A stretch of DNA of 64,000 nt from assembly GCF_005503145.1 (NCBI RefSeq), contig NZ_SCNV01000016.1:1-64000 (forward strand), read 5' to 3'. The notes under the pieces were generated by a model. The model saw only the letters and a list, made by a program, of their open reading frames with translations, was not told the DNA's origin and ran no database searches. Positions 46,786 to 55,541 of this stretch are shown in pieces. Position 1 is the stretch's first letter, and each line of letters starts with the position of its first letter. This DNA is from Burkholderia sp. 4M9327F10 (lineage in GTDB: Bacteria; Pseudomonadota; Gammaproteobacteria; Burkholderiales; Burkholderiaceae). A program made the translations under genes and the position numbers.

Positions 46786-46891
46786 ACCGGTCCTCGTCAC
46801 AGAACGAAGGACCGGTAGCGATTTGCAGGACGAGGTGGAGACGACAAGGCGGTAACCAAAGCCGGGCACCCGCGAGGGTGACCCGGCTTTT
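46786..46891 (+). terminator. Tandem hairpins after gltD
   Basis: First, ACCGGTCCT (46786-46794) pairs with AGGACCGGT (46808-46816). Second, AAAGCCGGG (46858-46866) pairs with CCCGGCTTT (46882-46890), with an inner CACC/GGTG, and ends in TTTT. The second is terminator-like in both directions and closes the gltBD operon. Confidence 0.75.
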
Positions 46892-47032
46892 CAATTGGCG
46901 GATGAGGGTGCGAAGAGCCGAGGATAATGTCCCATTGATGGACATATGTGGCAACACGCGGCCGGACGCATGGTGCGGCACCGGCAGTATTCTCAAGCGA
47001 GCGGAGTTTCAGCCAGAGGACGGTGACGAACG

Positions 47033-47587
47033 ATGCGGGCAAAGGATACAGAGGCGATAGACGGATGGCAGCGCTGCTTTATTGCGTTGTCGCCGGACCC
47101 CGAGACGCGTGATGTCTTGAGCGCGATTCCTGTTTCGACACGCGCACGCCGCGTCCCGTACGAACAATTACATCTCACGGTAACGTTCATAGGCGCCTTG
47201 ACCGGGGAGCAGGGTGGCGCGCTAGCGGCGGCACTGGCGGAACACAGTGTGCCGCTGAGACCCACACCGGTGACGCACGTAGAACATTGGCCAAACGCGG
47301 CGCGCCCACGCCTGACGGTGGCGACGCTGGCGATGACGGACGAGTTCACAAAACTTGACTGGCAAGTACGATCGCTGATGATCGAGCATGGCTTACAGGT
47401 CGACGCGCGAGCATTCCGGCCACATATAACGCTGGCGCGCTTTGGCCGGGACGCTGGGCCAGTGGAGCACGTGGCTCATACGCCACTGAACCTGCTGGCG
47501 TACTTCGAGTCACTGATTCTTTACTCGAGTACGCTGGCGAGACACGGCGCGCGCTATCGGGCACTGGCGACTACTTCGTTGCGGTGA
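47033..47587 (+). CDS. thpR: RNA 2',3'-cyclic phosphodiesterase / 2'-5' RNA ligase family
   Basis: A 184-residue 2H phosphoesterase. Both catalytic HxTx motifs are intact: His47-Leu-Thr (HLTVTF) and His131-Ile-Thr (HITLAR). The family opens 2',3'-cyclic phosphates and can ligate tRNA halves in vitro; the biological role is unclear. Third codon positions use more A and T than neighbouring genes (e.g. TTA, ACA, GTA), hinting at a different history or low expression. Confidence 0.88.
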   Translation: MRAKDTEAIDGWQRCFIALSPDPETRDVLSAIPVSTRARRVPYEQLHLTVTFIGALTGEQGGALAAALAEHSVPLRPTPVTHVEHWPNAARPRLTVATLAMTDEFTKLDWQVRSLMIEHGLQVDARAFRPHITLARFGRDAGPVEHVAHTPLNLLAYFESLILYSSTLARHGARYRALATTSLR

Positions 47588-47928
47588 GGTAAGGGATGCC
47601 GCCCACACGGCGGCAAAGTGCTCGCATCTGCCGAATATGCCCAACCGCCGCGCATGAAGTGCGGGGGCGGGATGAATGAGCGCTGTGCCACTACCGGTGG
47701 TGGTGCGAGAGACGATCTTGTCTCGGACCACTTCGACGTGACCGAAGAGGGCGACATCTACGGGCTAGCGGTGTGAGCCCGCTTTCTTTGCCTACTTTCT
47801 TTGCGGCGGCAAAGAAAGTAGGTGCCGCCCCGCACAGGGGCAACGCAAGCAAACCAATAGCAATATAAGGAAAGGCCAACACCTTAGGAGAGCTGAACAA
47901 AAACGGCCGAGCAGGCAAAAAACAACAC
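47588..47928. other. Intergenic region with extragenic palindrome and a possible 40-codon ORF
   Basis: This 341-base stretch holds a 14-bp perfect palindrome (see 47791-47841). An ORF at 47654-47776 (+) would encode a 40-residue peptide ending DHFDVTEEGDIYGLAV; the peptide looks protein-like but has no ribosome binding site, and I recognise no family. It could be a gene remnant. Confidence 0.35.
47791..47841. repeat. Extragenic palindromic element (REP-like) of Burkholderia type
   Basis: CCTACTTTCTTTGC (47791-47804) and GCAAAGAAAGTAGG (47809-47822) form a perfect 14-bp stem with loop GGCG. A second small stem follows: GCCCC (47827-47831) and GGGGC (47837-47841). I know this element from memory as dispersed in intergenic regions of Burkholderia-group genomes; only this copy is in the window. 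Confidence 0.8.
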
Positions 47929-49194
47929 CTACTTCCGATACCTCTCCAACGTCAGCCCCTCCAAAGAAATCTCCGGCACACGCCTCACAACAAGATCCGC
48001 GACAACCTTCCCCGACCCCATAGCCATAGCCCACCCGGTAGACCCATGCCCGACATTGATCCAGAGTCCATCAATCACGGAGGGACCAAGTAGCGGCGCG
48101 CCATCCGGCGTCATAGGCCTACGCCCAACCCAAAAATGCGCTGAACTAGGCTTGGCAGCGTGTGGAAACCAGTCATCAAGAACCTTGAGCAGCGTCTGCA
48201 AAGCCTGCTCACGCAAAGTAGAGCGCTTATCCCCTAGCTCGGCAGTCCCCGCCACCCGCAAATTCCGCCCAAACCGGGTAATAGCGGTTTTCAGAGACTC
48301 ATCCATCAACGCGGCACGCGGCGCCTTCTCATCATCGATCACAGGCAGCGTAGCCGAATACCCTTTGACGGGATAAAGCGGCACCTTCACCCTAAGCGGT
48401 GCGAGCAAAGCAGCACTATCCACCCCAAGTGCCACAACAACGGCATCCGCAGAAAGCAACTCGCCACCGCGCTCACTCGCAATCCGCACGCCGCGTGCCG
48501 TACCGCCCTGAACATCAAGCCCGGTGACCTGGGTATCGAAGCGAAACACGACGCCATTGGTCTCGCAGATCGAACGCAATTCGCGAGTGAACCGCGCGCA
48601 ATCTCCAGCCTCATCATCAGGGAGATAAAGCCCAGACACCGGCGTCTCGCGCGCCCATCTCAACCCTGGCTCGATATCCACACACTGAGCGGCACTCACT
48701 TCCCGAAACGCGATCCCTGCATCACGCAGCACCGCGAGCGAAGGCTGCGCCAACTCCACATCGTACGCGCTACGAAACAGCTGCAAATAACCCTGACTCT
48801 GGCCATAGTCAAACGGATATCGCGAGCGAAATTCATGCAGACAGCTACGGCTGTAATACGCAATTCGCTGCATGCGCTGCTTGTTTACGCGGAAGCGCTC
48901 AAGATCGCACTCACGCAGCCAGCGTGCGATCCAGCGCCACTGCGCCGGGTCGAAGGTGGGCCGGAAGATCAGCGGTGAGGCCGGTTTGAACAGGTACTTG
49001 AAGATCTTCGCCGGCATCCCCGGTGCGGCCCACGGTGTGACATAGCCCGGCGCGATCACGCCGGCATTGCCGAAACTGGTGGCGAGCGCCACATCCGTCT
49101 CGCGTTCGATTACGGTGACCTCGCACCCATGCGCGGCCAGATAGAAGGCGGTCGCGACGCCGATCACGCCGCCGCCAAGAACAATCGTTTTCAT
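47929..49194 (-). CDS. dadA: D-amino acid dehydrogenase small subunit
   Basis: A 421-residue FAD enzyme that oxidises D-amino acids such as D-alanine at the membrane. The FAD motif GGGVIGVATAFYLA is at the N-terminus and the C-terminal VGRRPMTPDGAPLLGPS and GHGSTGWAMAMGSGK complete the DAO fold. It follows the MFS transporter gene by 16 bases, so they likely form an operon. Codon choice shifts: the first third is GC3-rich, the rest uses many A/T-ending codons. Confidence 0.92.
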   Translation of the reverse strand: MKTIVLGGGVIGVATAFYLAAHGCEVTVIERETDVALATSFGNAGVIAPGYVTPWAAPGMPAKIFKYLFKPASPLIFRPTFDPAQWRWIARWLRECDLERFRVNKQRMQRIAYYSRSCLHEFRSRYPFDYGQSQGYLQLFRSAYDVELAQPSLAVLRDAGIAFREVSAAQCVDIEPGLRWARETPVSGLYLPDDEAGDCARFTRELRSICETNGVVFRFDTQVTGLDVQGGTARGVRIASERGGELLSADAVVVALGVDSAALLAPLRVKVPLYPVKGYSATLPVIDDEKAPRAALMDESLKTAITRFGRNLRVAGTAELGDKRSTLREQALQTLLKVLDDWFPHAAKPSSAHFWVGRRPMTPDGAPLLGPSVIDGLWINVGHGSTGWAMAMGSGKVVADLVVRRVPEISLEGLTLERYRK

Positions 49195-49210
49195 GTCTGA
49201 GGAATGCGGG

Positions 49211-50470
49211 TCAGGATGCCGGGCTCGCGGCCGCGAGCGCCTTGCCCCGGGTTTCGGGCAGGCACAGCGCGGCGGCGATCACCAGCAGATAGCCTGAGCC
49301 GGCAACAAGACCCATGGCATTCACGAGCGTCATCGATTGCGCAAGCGTACCGACGAGAATCGGAAAGAACGAGCCGAGGCCGCGTCCCAGGTTGTAGCAG
49401 AAGCCTTGGCCCGAACCACGGATCTCATTCGGATACAGCTCGGAGAGATAGGCGCCCACCCCGGCAAAAATCCCCTGCACGACGACACCCAGCGGAAAGC
49501 CGAGCAGCAGCATCGTGCCATTGGTGACGGGCAGCATGGTGTAGACCATGCCTAGCACGAACGAGCCGATAGCAAACAGGATGAACGAAGCCCGCCGGCC
49601 GATCTTGTCGCACAGGATCGCCCCAACGATATAACCGGTGAACGAACCGACGATCAGCACGATCAGATAGCCGCTGGTATTGAACACCGACAGATGGCGC
49701 ACGGTCTTCAGATAGGTTGGCAGCCAGGTGGTGATCGCGTAGTAGCCGCCGAGCATGCCGGTGCACAAGGCGCTGCCGAGCAGCGTGGTTTTCAGATGGG
49801 GGAAGGCGAAGATCTGCAGGAAGTGGGCGGTGTCGAAGCCGCTCTCGCGCGCGCGACGGGTGGCAAGAAAGATTTCCGGGTCGCTCACGTTGCGGCGCAC
49901 ATAGACGATCCACAAGGCCGGCAGGATGCCGACCCAGAAGCAGGCGCGCCACGCCACCTGCTCGGGCAAGAGTGCAAACGAGGCCCAGTAGATGATGGCC
50001 GCGGCCGCCCAGCCGAATGACCAGCTGCTCTGCACGGTGCCCACCGCTTTCGCGCGATGCTGCGGCGAGCGGATTGTCTCGGCCATCATGACCGTCACCA
50101 CCGACCATTCCCCGCCGAAGCCAATGCCCTGCAGCGTGCGGGTGGTCAGCAATTGCCAGAACGAATGAGTGAAGCCAGACAGGCAGGTGAAGACCGCAAA
50201 GGTGGCGATGGTCCACTGCAGCACCCGAACCCGGCCGTAGCGATCGGCGAGAATGCCGGCGAGCCAGCCGCCGATGGCCGAGGAAATCAGCGAACTGGTC
50301 GCAATCAGCCCGGCTTCGCTCTTGGACATCCCCCAGGTGGCGATCAGGGTGGGAATCAGGAACGAGTAGATCATGAAGTCGAACGCATCGACCGCATAAC
50401 CGCCGAAGCCCGCATAGAGCGTGCGGCGCTCGCGCGTCGTCAACTCCGTGAACCACTGAAATGACGCCAT
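49211..50470 (-). CDS. Major facilitator superfamily transporter (sugar/organic acid type)
   Basis: A 419-residue protein with about 12 helices. The MFS motif A lies in GWLAGILADRYGRVRV, and there is a second, weaker copy in VGAILCDKIGRRASFIL. The starting MASFQWFTELTTRERRTLYAGFGGYAVDAFDF resembles the metabolite:H+ symporter/sialate-type family. Substrate unknown; co-transcription with dadA suggests a D-amino acid or related nitrogen compound. AGGAGAC precedes the start at 50470. Confidence 0.85.
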   Translation of the reverse strand: MASFQWFTELTTRERRTLYAGFGGYAVDAFDFMIYSFLIPTLIATWGMSKSEAGLIATSSLISSAIGGWLAGILADRYGRVRVLQWTIATFAVFTCLSGFTHSFWQLLTTRTLQGIGFGGEWSVVTVMMAETIRSPQHRAKAVGTVQSSWSFGWAAAAIIYWASFALLPEQVAWRACFWVGILPALWIVYVRRNVSDPEIFLATRRARESGFDTAHFLQIFAFPHLKTTLLGSALCTGMLGGYYAITTWLPTYLKTVRHLSVFNTSGYLIVLIVGSFTGYIVGAILCDKIGRRASFILFAIGSFVLGMVYTMLPVTNGTMLLLGFPLGVVVQGIFAGVGAYLSELYPNEIRGSGQGFCYNLGRGLGSFFPILVGTLAQSMTLVNAMGLVAGSGYLLVIAAALCLPETRGKALAAASPAS

Positions 50471-50763
50471 CCCGTCTCCTGAGCCCTGATTCTTTACATG
50501 TGGTTCGTGCGCTCGCACCTCGGTGCGCCCCTATTTTACGGTGCGGAAACATAAGCGGGCCAGTCTGGTCAAAAAACCGCTACGGAGTGCGCAAGTATTT
50601 GGGACAGGATCGTTTCATCGGTACGGGTACGAATTTCAGAACCTTACCGGCTCCTACTTTGTAACCCAGGTGGTATTTTTACCCGGTACACTCCGGCGCG
50701 GCGCTACAAGTTTTAATCCGTCCATCCGTCCTGCCGCGCAAGCGCCCCTTACCAATAAGTTCA

Positions 50764-51708
50764 ATGGATTTCACTGCGAAAGTTCGCTTACCTGCGACCC
50801 GCTCCGGTACGCTTCGGCCGCCAGGCTTTGTACCGAATGGTGAATTTGCGGCGCGCCGTACGTTCCTGAAAGGTTCGGCGAGCGTGTTGCTGATGTCGGG
50901 ATTCGGCAGCGTGCTGCTGTCGGCGTGCGGCGGCGGCGGGTTGTCGTCCGATCTGCCGGACACGCCGCGGCTCGCGTCGGTCGACAATTTTCGCGATATC
51001 GGCGGCGCAGGCGGCGGCTATCAGACCGTGGATGGCCGTCAGGTGCGGCGCGGCATGTTCTATCGGTCGAATGCGCTGACCTTGAGTGCGGCTGACAAGG
51101 CGGTGATCGATACGCTCAACATTGGCACCGTCTACGACCTGCGCACGCCGGGCGAAGTCGCCCGGACCGGGGACGTGATGCCTGCTGGCGCGGTCTATGT
51201 GAACATCAACGTGACGGGTGAGAGCGACAACCTCGTGCCGCCGGCCGAGATGCCAAGCGGTGCGATCGAGTGGATGGAGGGCGCGGAGCGCGCCTACGTC
51301 ACCGGCGCTGCGCAGCGCGCGGGTTACGGCGCCGTGCTGAACCAGCTCGCGAATACGCCGGGCGTGCAACTGGTGCATTCCAGCGCAGGCAAGGACCGCA
51401 CCGGCTGGGTCGCGGCGCTGCTGCTCAGCATTGCCAACGTGCCGCTCGACGTGATCGTGCAGGATTATCTTCTGACAAATACCTACTCGGCCGGGTCGAT
51501 CAACGCGCAAGTCGCGGCGGTCCAGACCCAGAGCGGGGCGGCAGCGGCTACGCTGGACGCACCGCTCTACAGCGTGCAGGAGAGCTTTCTTCAGGCGGGT
51601 TTCGATCAGGTGCAGTCGAGCTACGGCACCATGTCGAGCTATCTGACAGTCGGGCTGGGCCTGTCGCAGGCGACCATCGACGCCTTGCACGACCGGCTGG
51701 TCATCTGA
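50764..51708 (+). CDS. Tat-type lipoprotein of the tyrosine phosphatase family with Ser at the catalytic Cys position
   Basis: A 314-residue protein. The N-terminus has a Tat motif (RRTFLKG, residues 31-37) and lipobox LLSAC with Cys55, so it should be an exported lipoprotein. The body is a DSP/Y_phosphatase3-type domain (NFRDIGGAGGGYQTVDG, RGMFYRSNAL, VYDLRTPGE). The P-loop, normally HCSAGKDRTG, reads HSSAGKDRTG: Ser206 (codon TCC) replaces the nucleophile, while Arg212 is kept. It may be a pseudophosphatase that binds phosphoester ligands. It is convergent with the sensor kinase gene. Confidence 0.85.
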   Translation: MDFTAKVRLPATRSGTLRPPGFVPNGEFAARRTFLKGSASVLLMSGFGSVLLSACGGGGLSSDLPDTPRLASVDNFRDIGGAGGGYQTVDGRQVRRGMFYRSNALTLSAADKAVIDTLNIGTVYDLRTPGEVARTGDVMPAGAVYVNINVTGESDNLVPPAEMPSGAIEWMEGAERAYVTGAAQRAGYGAVLNQLANTPGVQLVHSSAGKDRTGWVAALLLSIANVPLDVIVQDYLLTNTYSAGSINAQVAAVQTQSGAAAATLDAPLYSVQESFLQAGFDQVQSSYGTMSSYLTVGLGLSQATIDALHDRLVI

Positions 51709-51872
51709 GAAAAAGCGGCCCGCCCGGGCAACAGCAGGGCGGACCGAACAGGGGGCTATCGAGGAAGCCCGCGCACACTATATGTGCGTAAGGCCCGGTC
51801 GAGGCCGCCCGGTAAGATCGTGTAAGCGCAGCCGCAGCAGCGCTTCAGACCCCCAGCCACAGGTCTCCAGAC

Positions 51873-53195
51873 TCAGGCGCTCAACTGTCCGATCGGCAGC
51901 GCAATGCGCACGCAGAGCCCACCGTTCGCATGGTTGAACACATCGCAGCGTCCGCCGCCGTTGTGCGCAAGGCGCGCCACAATCGCGAGCCCCAGCCCAC
52001 AATGGCCCTCGCCGCCGCGAGCGGCGTCGAGCCGCACGAACGGCTTCATCGCGGCCGCGATCCGGTCGTCGGGAATCCCCGGTCCGTGGTCGCGAACGGT
52101 CACCATCCAGTTCCGGTCGTCGCGCGTTGTGCTGATTTCGACGGGCGGTGCGCCGTGCTCGAGCGCGTTGTCGACCAGATTCGTCACCAGCCGGTCGAGC
52201 AGCGTACGCGGCAGCTTGAACTGTGGGCCGGCCCGCAGGTCGAGGCTGAAAAGCGGGCTTTCCGCGGGGCCCACGTCGAGCGGATCGGTGCAATCCGCGA
52301 TTTCGACGGTTTCGACAATATCGGTGCTGGAAAACTGTTCGCGCAGGAATGCCTCGACTTCGACGGGCGGCCCGGCGTCGGCGGCCTGGCCGGCGAACTC
52401 CAGAAACTGCTGGACGATATTGGTAAGCGAATCGACATCGCGAATCAGCCCGGCACGCTCGTTTTCCGCCACCAGCACGCTGGCGCGCAGCTTGAGCCGG
52501 GTGAGCGGCGCCTTCAGGTCGTGCGCGACGCCGGCCAGCATCACGGCCTGATCGTCGCCCGCCTCGTTCAGACGCCGCATCATGTCGTTAAACGAGCCGA
52601 TCAGGTCGCGCAATTCACGCGGCCCCTGCACATTGACCGGCTCGGGCCGGCCACCGGCGCCGAACGCGCGCGCCGCCAGCGCGACCCGCGAGAGCGGCCG
52701 CTGCATTTGCCACACCGCCAGCAGCGACAGGATCAGCGCCGCCACCAGCATCGACACGGTTTCGACGATAAAGCGCGGGCGCGGTGGAATGTCGACCGGC
52801 ACGACCACCCACATCGATTTGCCCGGATAGCGAATCCACAGGCGCGGGGGCCGCGAATCGTCCACTTCGATCTGGGTGCCGACCGGCAAGCGGGGGCGCA
52901 AATGCTGGCTGAGCTCGATGAGCTGCCGTTCGGTCGGTGGCCGCAAATGGATCGTGGAGGGCATGTTCCAGGTGGGCACGAGGTGCACACGCATCGCCGG
53001 CGCGAGGTCCGCGCCTTGCACCGGCTCGCCGTTCGCCGCCTGCAGCATCAACAGGATGCCGCGCGCGAAGCCGTCCACCTCGTGGCGCGGCGGCTGCATT
53101 ACAACCAGTACGAACCACCCGGCCTGAATTGCCAACAATACCGCCGTCGAGAGCAACGCCATTCTGCCGAATAGCGTGTTCAACGGGTTTCTCAT
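51873..53195 (-). CDS. Two-component sensor histidine kinase (EnvZ-like)
   Basis: A 440-residue kinase. Two membrane helices (TAVLLAIQAGWFVLVV near the N-terminus and VSMLVAALILSLLAVW around residue 160) enclose a periplasmic domain of about 110 residues. A HAMP region is followed by the H-box with His225 (GVAHDLKAPLTRLKLRA), N-box (LVTNLVDNALEHG), G-boxes (DHGPGIPDD, GLGLAIVARLAH). The start at 53195 overlaps the regulator stop (ATGA), so both are made together. Signal unknown. Confidence 0.93.
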   Translation of the reverse strand: MRNPLNTLFGRMALLSTAVLLAIQAGWFVLVVMQPPRHEVDGFARGILLMLQAANGEPVQGADLAPAMRVHLVPTWNMPSTIHLRPPTERQLIELSQHLRPRLPVGTQIEVDDSRPPRLWIRYPGKSMWVVVPVDIPPRPRFIVETVSMLVAALILSLLAVWQMQRPLSRVALAARAFGAGGRPEPVNVQGPRELRDLIGSFNDMMRRLNEAGDDQAVMLAGVAHDLKAPLTRLKLRASVLVAENERAGLIRDVDSLTNIVQQFLEFAGQAADAGPPVEVEAFLREQFSSTDIVETVEIADCTDPLDVGPAESPLFSLDLRAGPQFKLPRTLLDRLVTNLVDNALEHGAPPVEISTTRDDRNWMVTVRDHGPGIPDDRIAAAMKPFVRLDAARGGEGHCGLGLAIVARLAHNGGGRCDVFNHANGGLCVRIALPIGQLSA

Positions 53196-53932
53196 GAGTC
53201 CGCCGCGGCCTCGATCGAGAAGGGCGCTGCATCGGCATCGGGCACGAAGACATAACCTTTGCCGCGCACGGTCTGGACGTAGCACGGGCTCGACGGGTCG
53301 TCCTCGATCACGCGGCGCAGACGCCAGATCGGCACGTCGAGGCTGCGGTCGCGAAAGGCGAGGTTGTCGCGGTGCACCAGATCGTGGATCAGCACGCGCG
53401 AGAGCACTTTGTACGGGTTGTTGACGAAGATCTTCAACAGCGCGAACTCACTGTCGCGTAGCGCGAGCCGGGTGCTGTCGCGCGACAGCGTGCGCGTTGC
53501 GAAGTCGAGTTCGAACGGCCCGAAGTGATACGGCTTGCGGGCTTCCGGCGCGCTGGTGGTCGACGGCCCGCGCCGGCGCAGCACCGTCTGGATGCGGGCC
53601 AGCAGTTCGCGCGGGTCGAACGGTTTCGTCAGATAGTCGTCGGCGCCAAGCGACAGGCCGACGATGCGGTCTGCCACGGTGCCACGCGCCGTCACGAAGA
53701 TCACCGGAATGTCGTCACCGGCGGCGCGCAACGCGGTAAGCGCACGCAGACCGTCGGTGTTCGGCATCATGATGTCGAGCACAACGACCGATGGCCGCTC
53801 TCTTTCGAGGCGGCGTTGCAAATGCGTGCCGTCGTGGAGCACGGAGGCGTCGAACCCGTTCGATTGCAGAAAGCGGCAAAGCAGATCGCGTACGACCGGG
53901 TCGTCGTCGACTATAAGGACCTGTGGATTCAT
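53192..53932 (-). CDS. OmpR-family response regulator (partner of the adjacent kinase)
   Basis: A 246-residue regulator. The receiver has Asp9-Asp10-Asp11, phospho-acceptor Asp53 (VVVLDIMMP), Thr in VTARG and Lys in LTKPFDP. The winged-helix effector includes RDSEFALLKIFVNNP and VQTVRGKGYVFVPD. It is clearly a paralogue of the regulator at 56255-56998. Likely targets are its own promoter and the divergent operon starting at 54354. Confidence 0.94.
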   Translation of the reverse strand: MNPQVLIVDDDPVVRDLLCRFLQSNGFDASVLHDGTHLQRRLERERPSVVVLDIMMPNTDGLRALTALRAAGDDIPVIFVTARGTVADRIVGLSLGADDYLTKPFDPRELLARIQTVLRRRGPSTTSAPEARKPYHFGPFELDFATRTLSRDSTRLALRDSEFALLKIFVNNPYKVLSRVLIHDLVHRDNLAFRDRSLDVPIWRLRRVIEDDPSSPCYVQTVRGKGYVFVPDADAAPFSIEAAADS

Positions 53933-54353
53933 CTTGAAATTTTAGACTGGCGCGCGCGGCAAACGGCCGACTGTTTTCTTACCAACACTTACCTGCCTCC
54001 GTCCGGCCGGGCGGAAGTCCCTCTGGCCCCCTCTGGAAGCCTTGTTACGTAAGGATAGACGATCAAATCCCGCCGCTAAAGATGGCAATATAAATTGCGG
54101 ATTGAGGGACGTATCAGGCCGGTTTTGCTTACCGGATTCCCTCCGTGGAAAGAATTTGCGCCTACTCGAAACGGGTCGTAAGAACCGTGGAAAAGCGTGC
54201 GTTCCTTCATGCATCGTGTCTCGCCTCGCAGCGTGATGATTCGGCCTGTAGTCCATCGCCGCCGCGCTTCGTTCGCCTGAAGGTCAGTTGTCCATCAGCG
54301 CCTGCGCAAGTGCGGCAACCGAATCCGCACTTCAGTGATACGCGAGGCAGACC
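53933..54353. promoter_or_regulatory. Divergent regulatory region between the two-component system and the small-ORF/FlgH operon
   Basis: In this 421-base region I see a TTACGTAA palindrome (54045-54052), a -10-like TATAAA (54089-54094) within GCAAT-ATAA-ATTGC, and a perfect 8-bp hairpin AAGTGCGG (54308-54315) with CCGCACTT (54325-54332) directly before the ribosome binding site of the next gene. No -35 is convincing. A length of over 400 bases with no good ORF suggests a long leader. Confidence 0.45.
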
Positions 54354-54521
54354 ATGACCGTTACCAATAATCTCCGCCCCACCACCTTTCCGCCTGTGCA
54401 GCGCGAGCGGCCGGCGCCGACGCCGGACAGCACGGCCAAACCGGAAACGCTGCCCAGCGACCCCCCTGCGCCGTCCTTGCCGGGTGGCCTGATCGGCAAC
54501 CATGTCAACACGACAGCCTGA
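54354..54521 (+). CDS. Small Pro-rich protein of unknown function
   Basis: A 55-residue ORF beginning MTVTNNLRPTTFPPVQRERP and very rich in Pro, Thr and Ser, with no membrane segment or signal. GAGG (54343-54346) lies seven bases before ATG 54354, and the stop is 16 bases before the next gene, so it looks like the real first gene of the operon. No family recognised. Confidence 0.55.
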   Translation: MTVTNNLRPTTFPPVQRERPAPTPDSTAKPETLPSDPPAPSLPGGLIGNHVNTTA

Positions 54522-54537
54522 CCTTACGAGGTTGCCT

Positions 54538-54735
54538 GTGTCGACTCTGACTGTTTTCAAGCGGTGCGTGCGAGCCGCTGGCTGGCTGGCGCTGGGGACG
54601 ATGCTGCTGCCGCTCGACGGCTGTGGCGTCGCTGCACTGCCGTGCCGCCTGACGGCCGCGACGCTCGACATCCTGCCCGTGGTCGGCCACGCCGCGGCCA
54701 CGCCGTTTAACGCATGTGCATCGGCGATTGACTGA
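54538..54735 (+). CDS. Small lipoprotein (DUF6726-like)
   Basis: A 65-residue protein starting at GTG 54538, with GAGG (54528-54531) at six bases. A hydrophobic signal ends in lipobox LDGC (Cys29), then GVAALPCRLTAATLDILPVVGHAAATP and a final Cys-containing tail. Two further cysteines could form a disulfide. The pattern resembles a small Burkholderia family I recall as DUF6726; that link is from memory. Confidence 0.65.
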   Translation: MSTLTVFKRCVRAAGWLALGTMLLPLDGCGVAALPCRLTAATLDILPVVGHAAATPFNACASAID

Positions 54736-54738
54736 GCC

Positions 54739-55482
54739 ATGATCTCCCGACTGTCTGCCCGTAGGCTTCTCGCAGCGTGGCTGCCGCTGTCGGTTGCGCT
54801 GCTGGCCGGCGTGGCGGCGAATGCCGTGCATGCCGATCCAGCAGCGCGCTCTGTGCCCTCGTCAGCTTCCTCGGCGAAGCGTAGCACTGCTGATGATCAC
54901 AGGCGCGTACCCGACGCACCGTTCGCGTTTCGCGGCATTCCGCTTGGCATCACGCTCGACGAATTCCGCGCGGGTTCGACCGTGCGGGCGACGCCGGTCG
55001 GCAGCGTGCCGGTTTGCGAGACGGACATGCTGGCCGGCTCGCTCGGCATGAGCATGAAGACGAGCGAGAGCCTGACCGTGGCGTGCCGCTGGGCACATCG
55101 CTCGGCCGATGGCTGGCAGGTGTCGCAGGCGGTCGTGGACGGTGCACCGGCGCAGGACCATGTGTTGCGTTTCGCGCGGGCCGACGGCGAAACGGCGTTG
55201 CGTCTCTACGAGATTTCCTTCGTGGTCGACGATGTCATTGCCGACGATCTGCGCGAGGCGCTCGCCGACCGCTACGGGCCGCCGCGGCTCGTGACGAAGA
55301 CCACCTCGGCGGCCGGCGGCGCGGCCCCGGTGTACGTCTGGGAAAACGCCGTCAGTTCGATCACCTTGTGCTTTTTGCCGTCCACCCACAACGGCACGCT
55401 GACCTATTTGCTGAAAGATCCGGACGCGTGGGTGAAGTCGCTTGTGCGCCAGTGGCAGGCGAGCAGTCCCGAAGCGGGTTGA
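54739..55482 (+). CDS. Exported protein of unknown function
   Basis: A 247-residue protein with a signal peptide (LAAWLPLSVALLAGVAANAVHA). The mature part contains FAFRGIPLGITLDEFRAG near the start, several cysteines, and ALADRYGPPRL, features seen in uncharacterised envelope proteins that have a short alpha/beta repeat. It begins three bases after the previous stop, so translation is coupled. The function is not recognised. Confidence 0.75.
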   Translation: MISRLSARRLLAAWLPLSVALLAGVAANAVHADPAARSVPSSASSAKRSTADDHRRVPDAPFAFRGIPLGITLDEFRAGSTVRATPVGSVPVCETDMLAGSLGMSMKTSESLTVACRWAHRSADGWQVSQAVVDGAPAQDHVLRFARADGETALRLYEISFVVDDVIADDLREALADRYGPPRLVTKTTSAAGGAAPVYVWENAVSSITLCFLPSTHNGTLTYLLKDPDAWVKSLVRQWQASSPEAG

Positions 55483-55541
55483 GGCGCCGCGTGGGTGCCG
55501 ACACCGATTTGACTCACTTTCCCTCCGGCGGAGGAACCTCT

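Noticed and set aside
55014..55541. Extension of the FlgH-like frame 176 codons upstream
   Set aside because: It overlaps the 54739-55482 gene in another frame; the strong ribosome binding site and lipoprotein signal fix the start at 55542.
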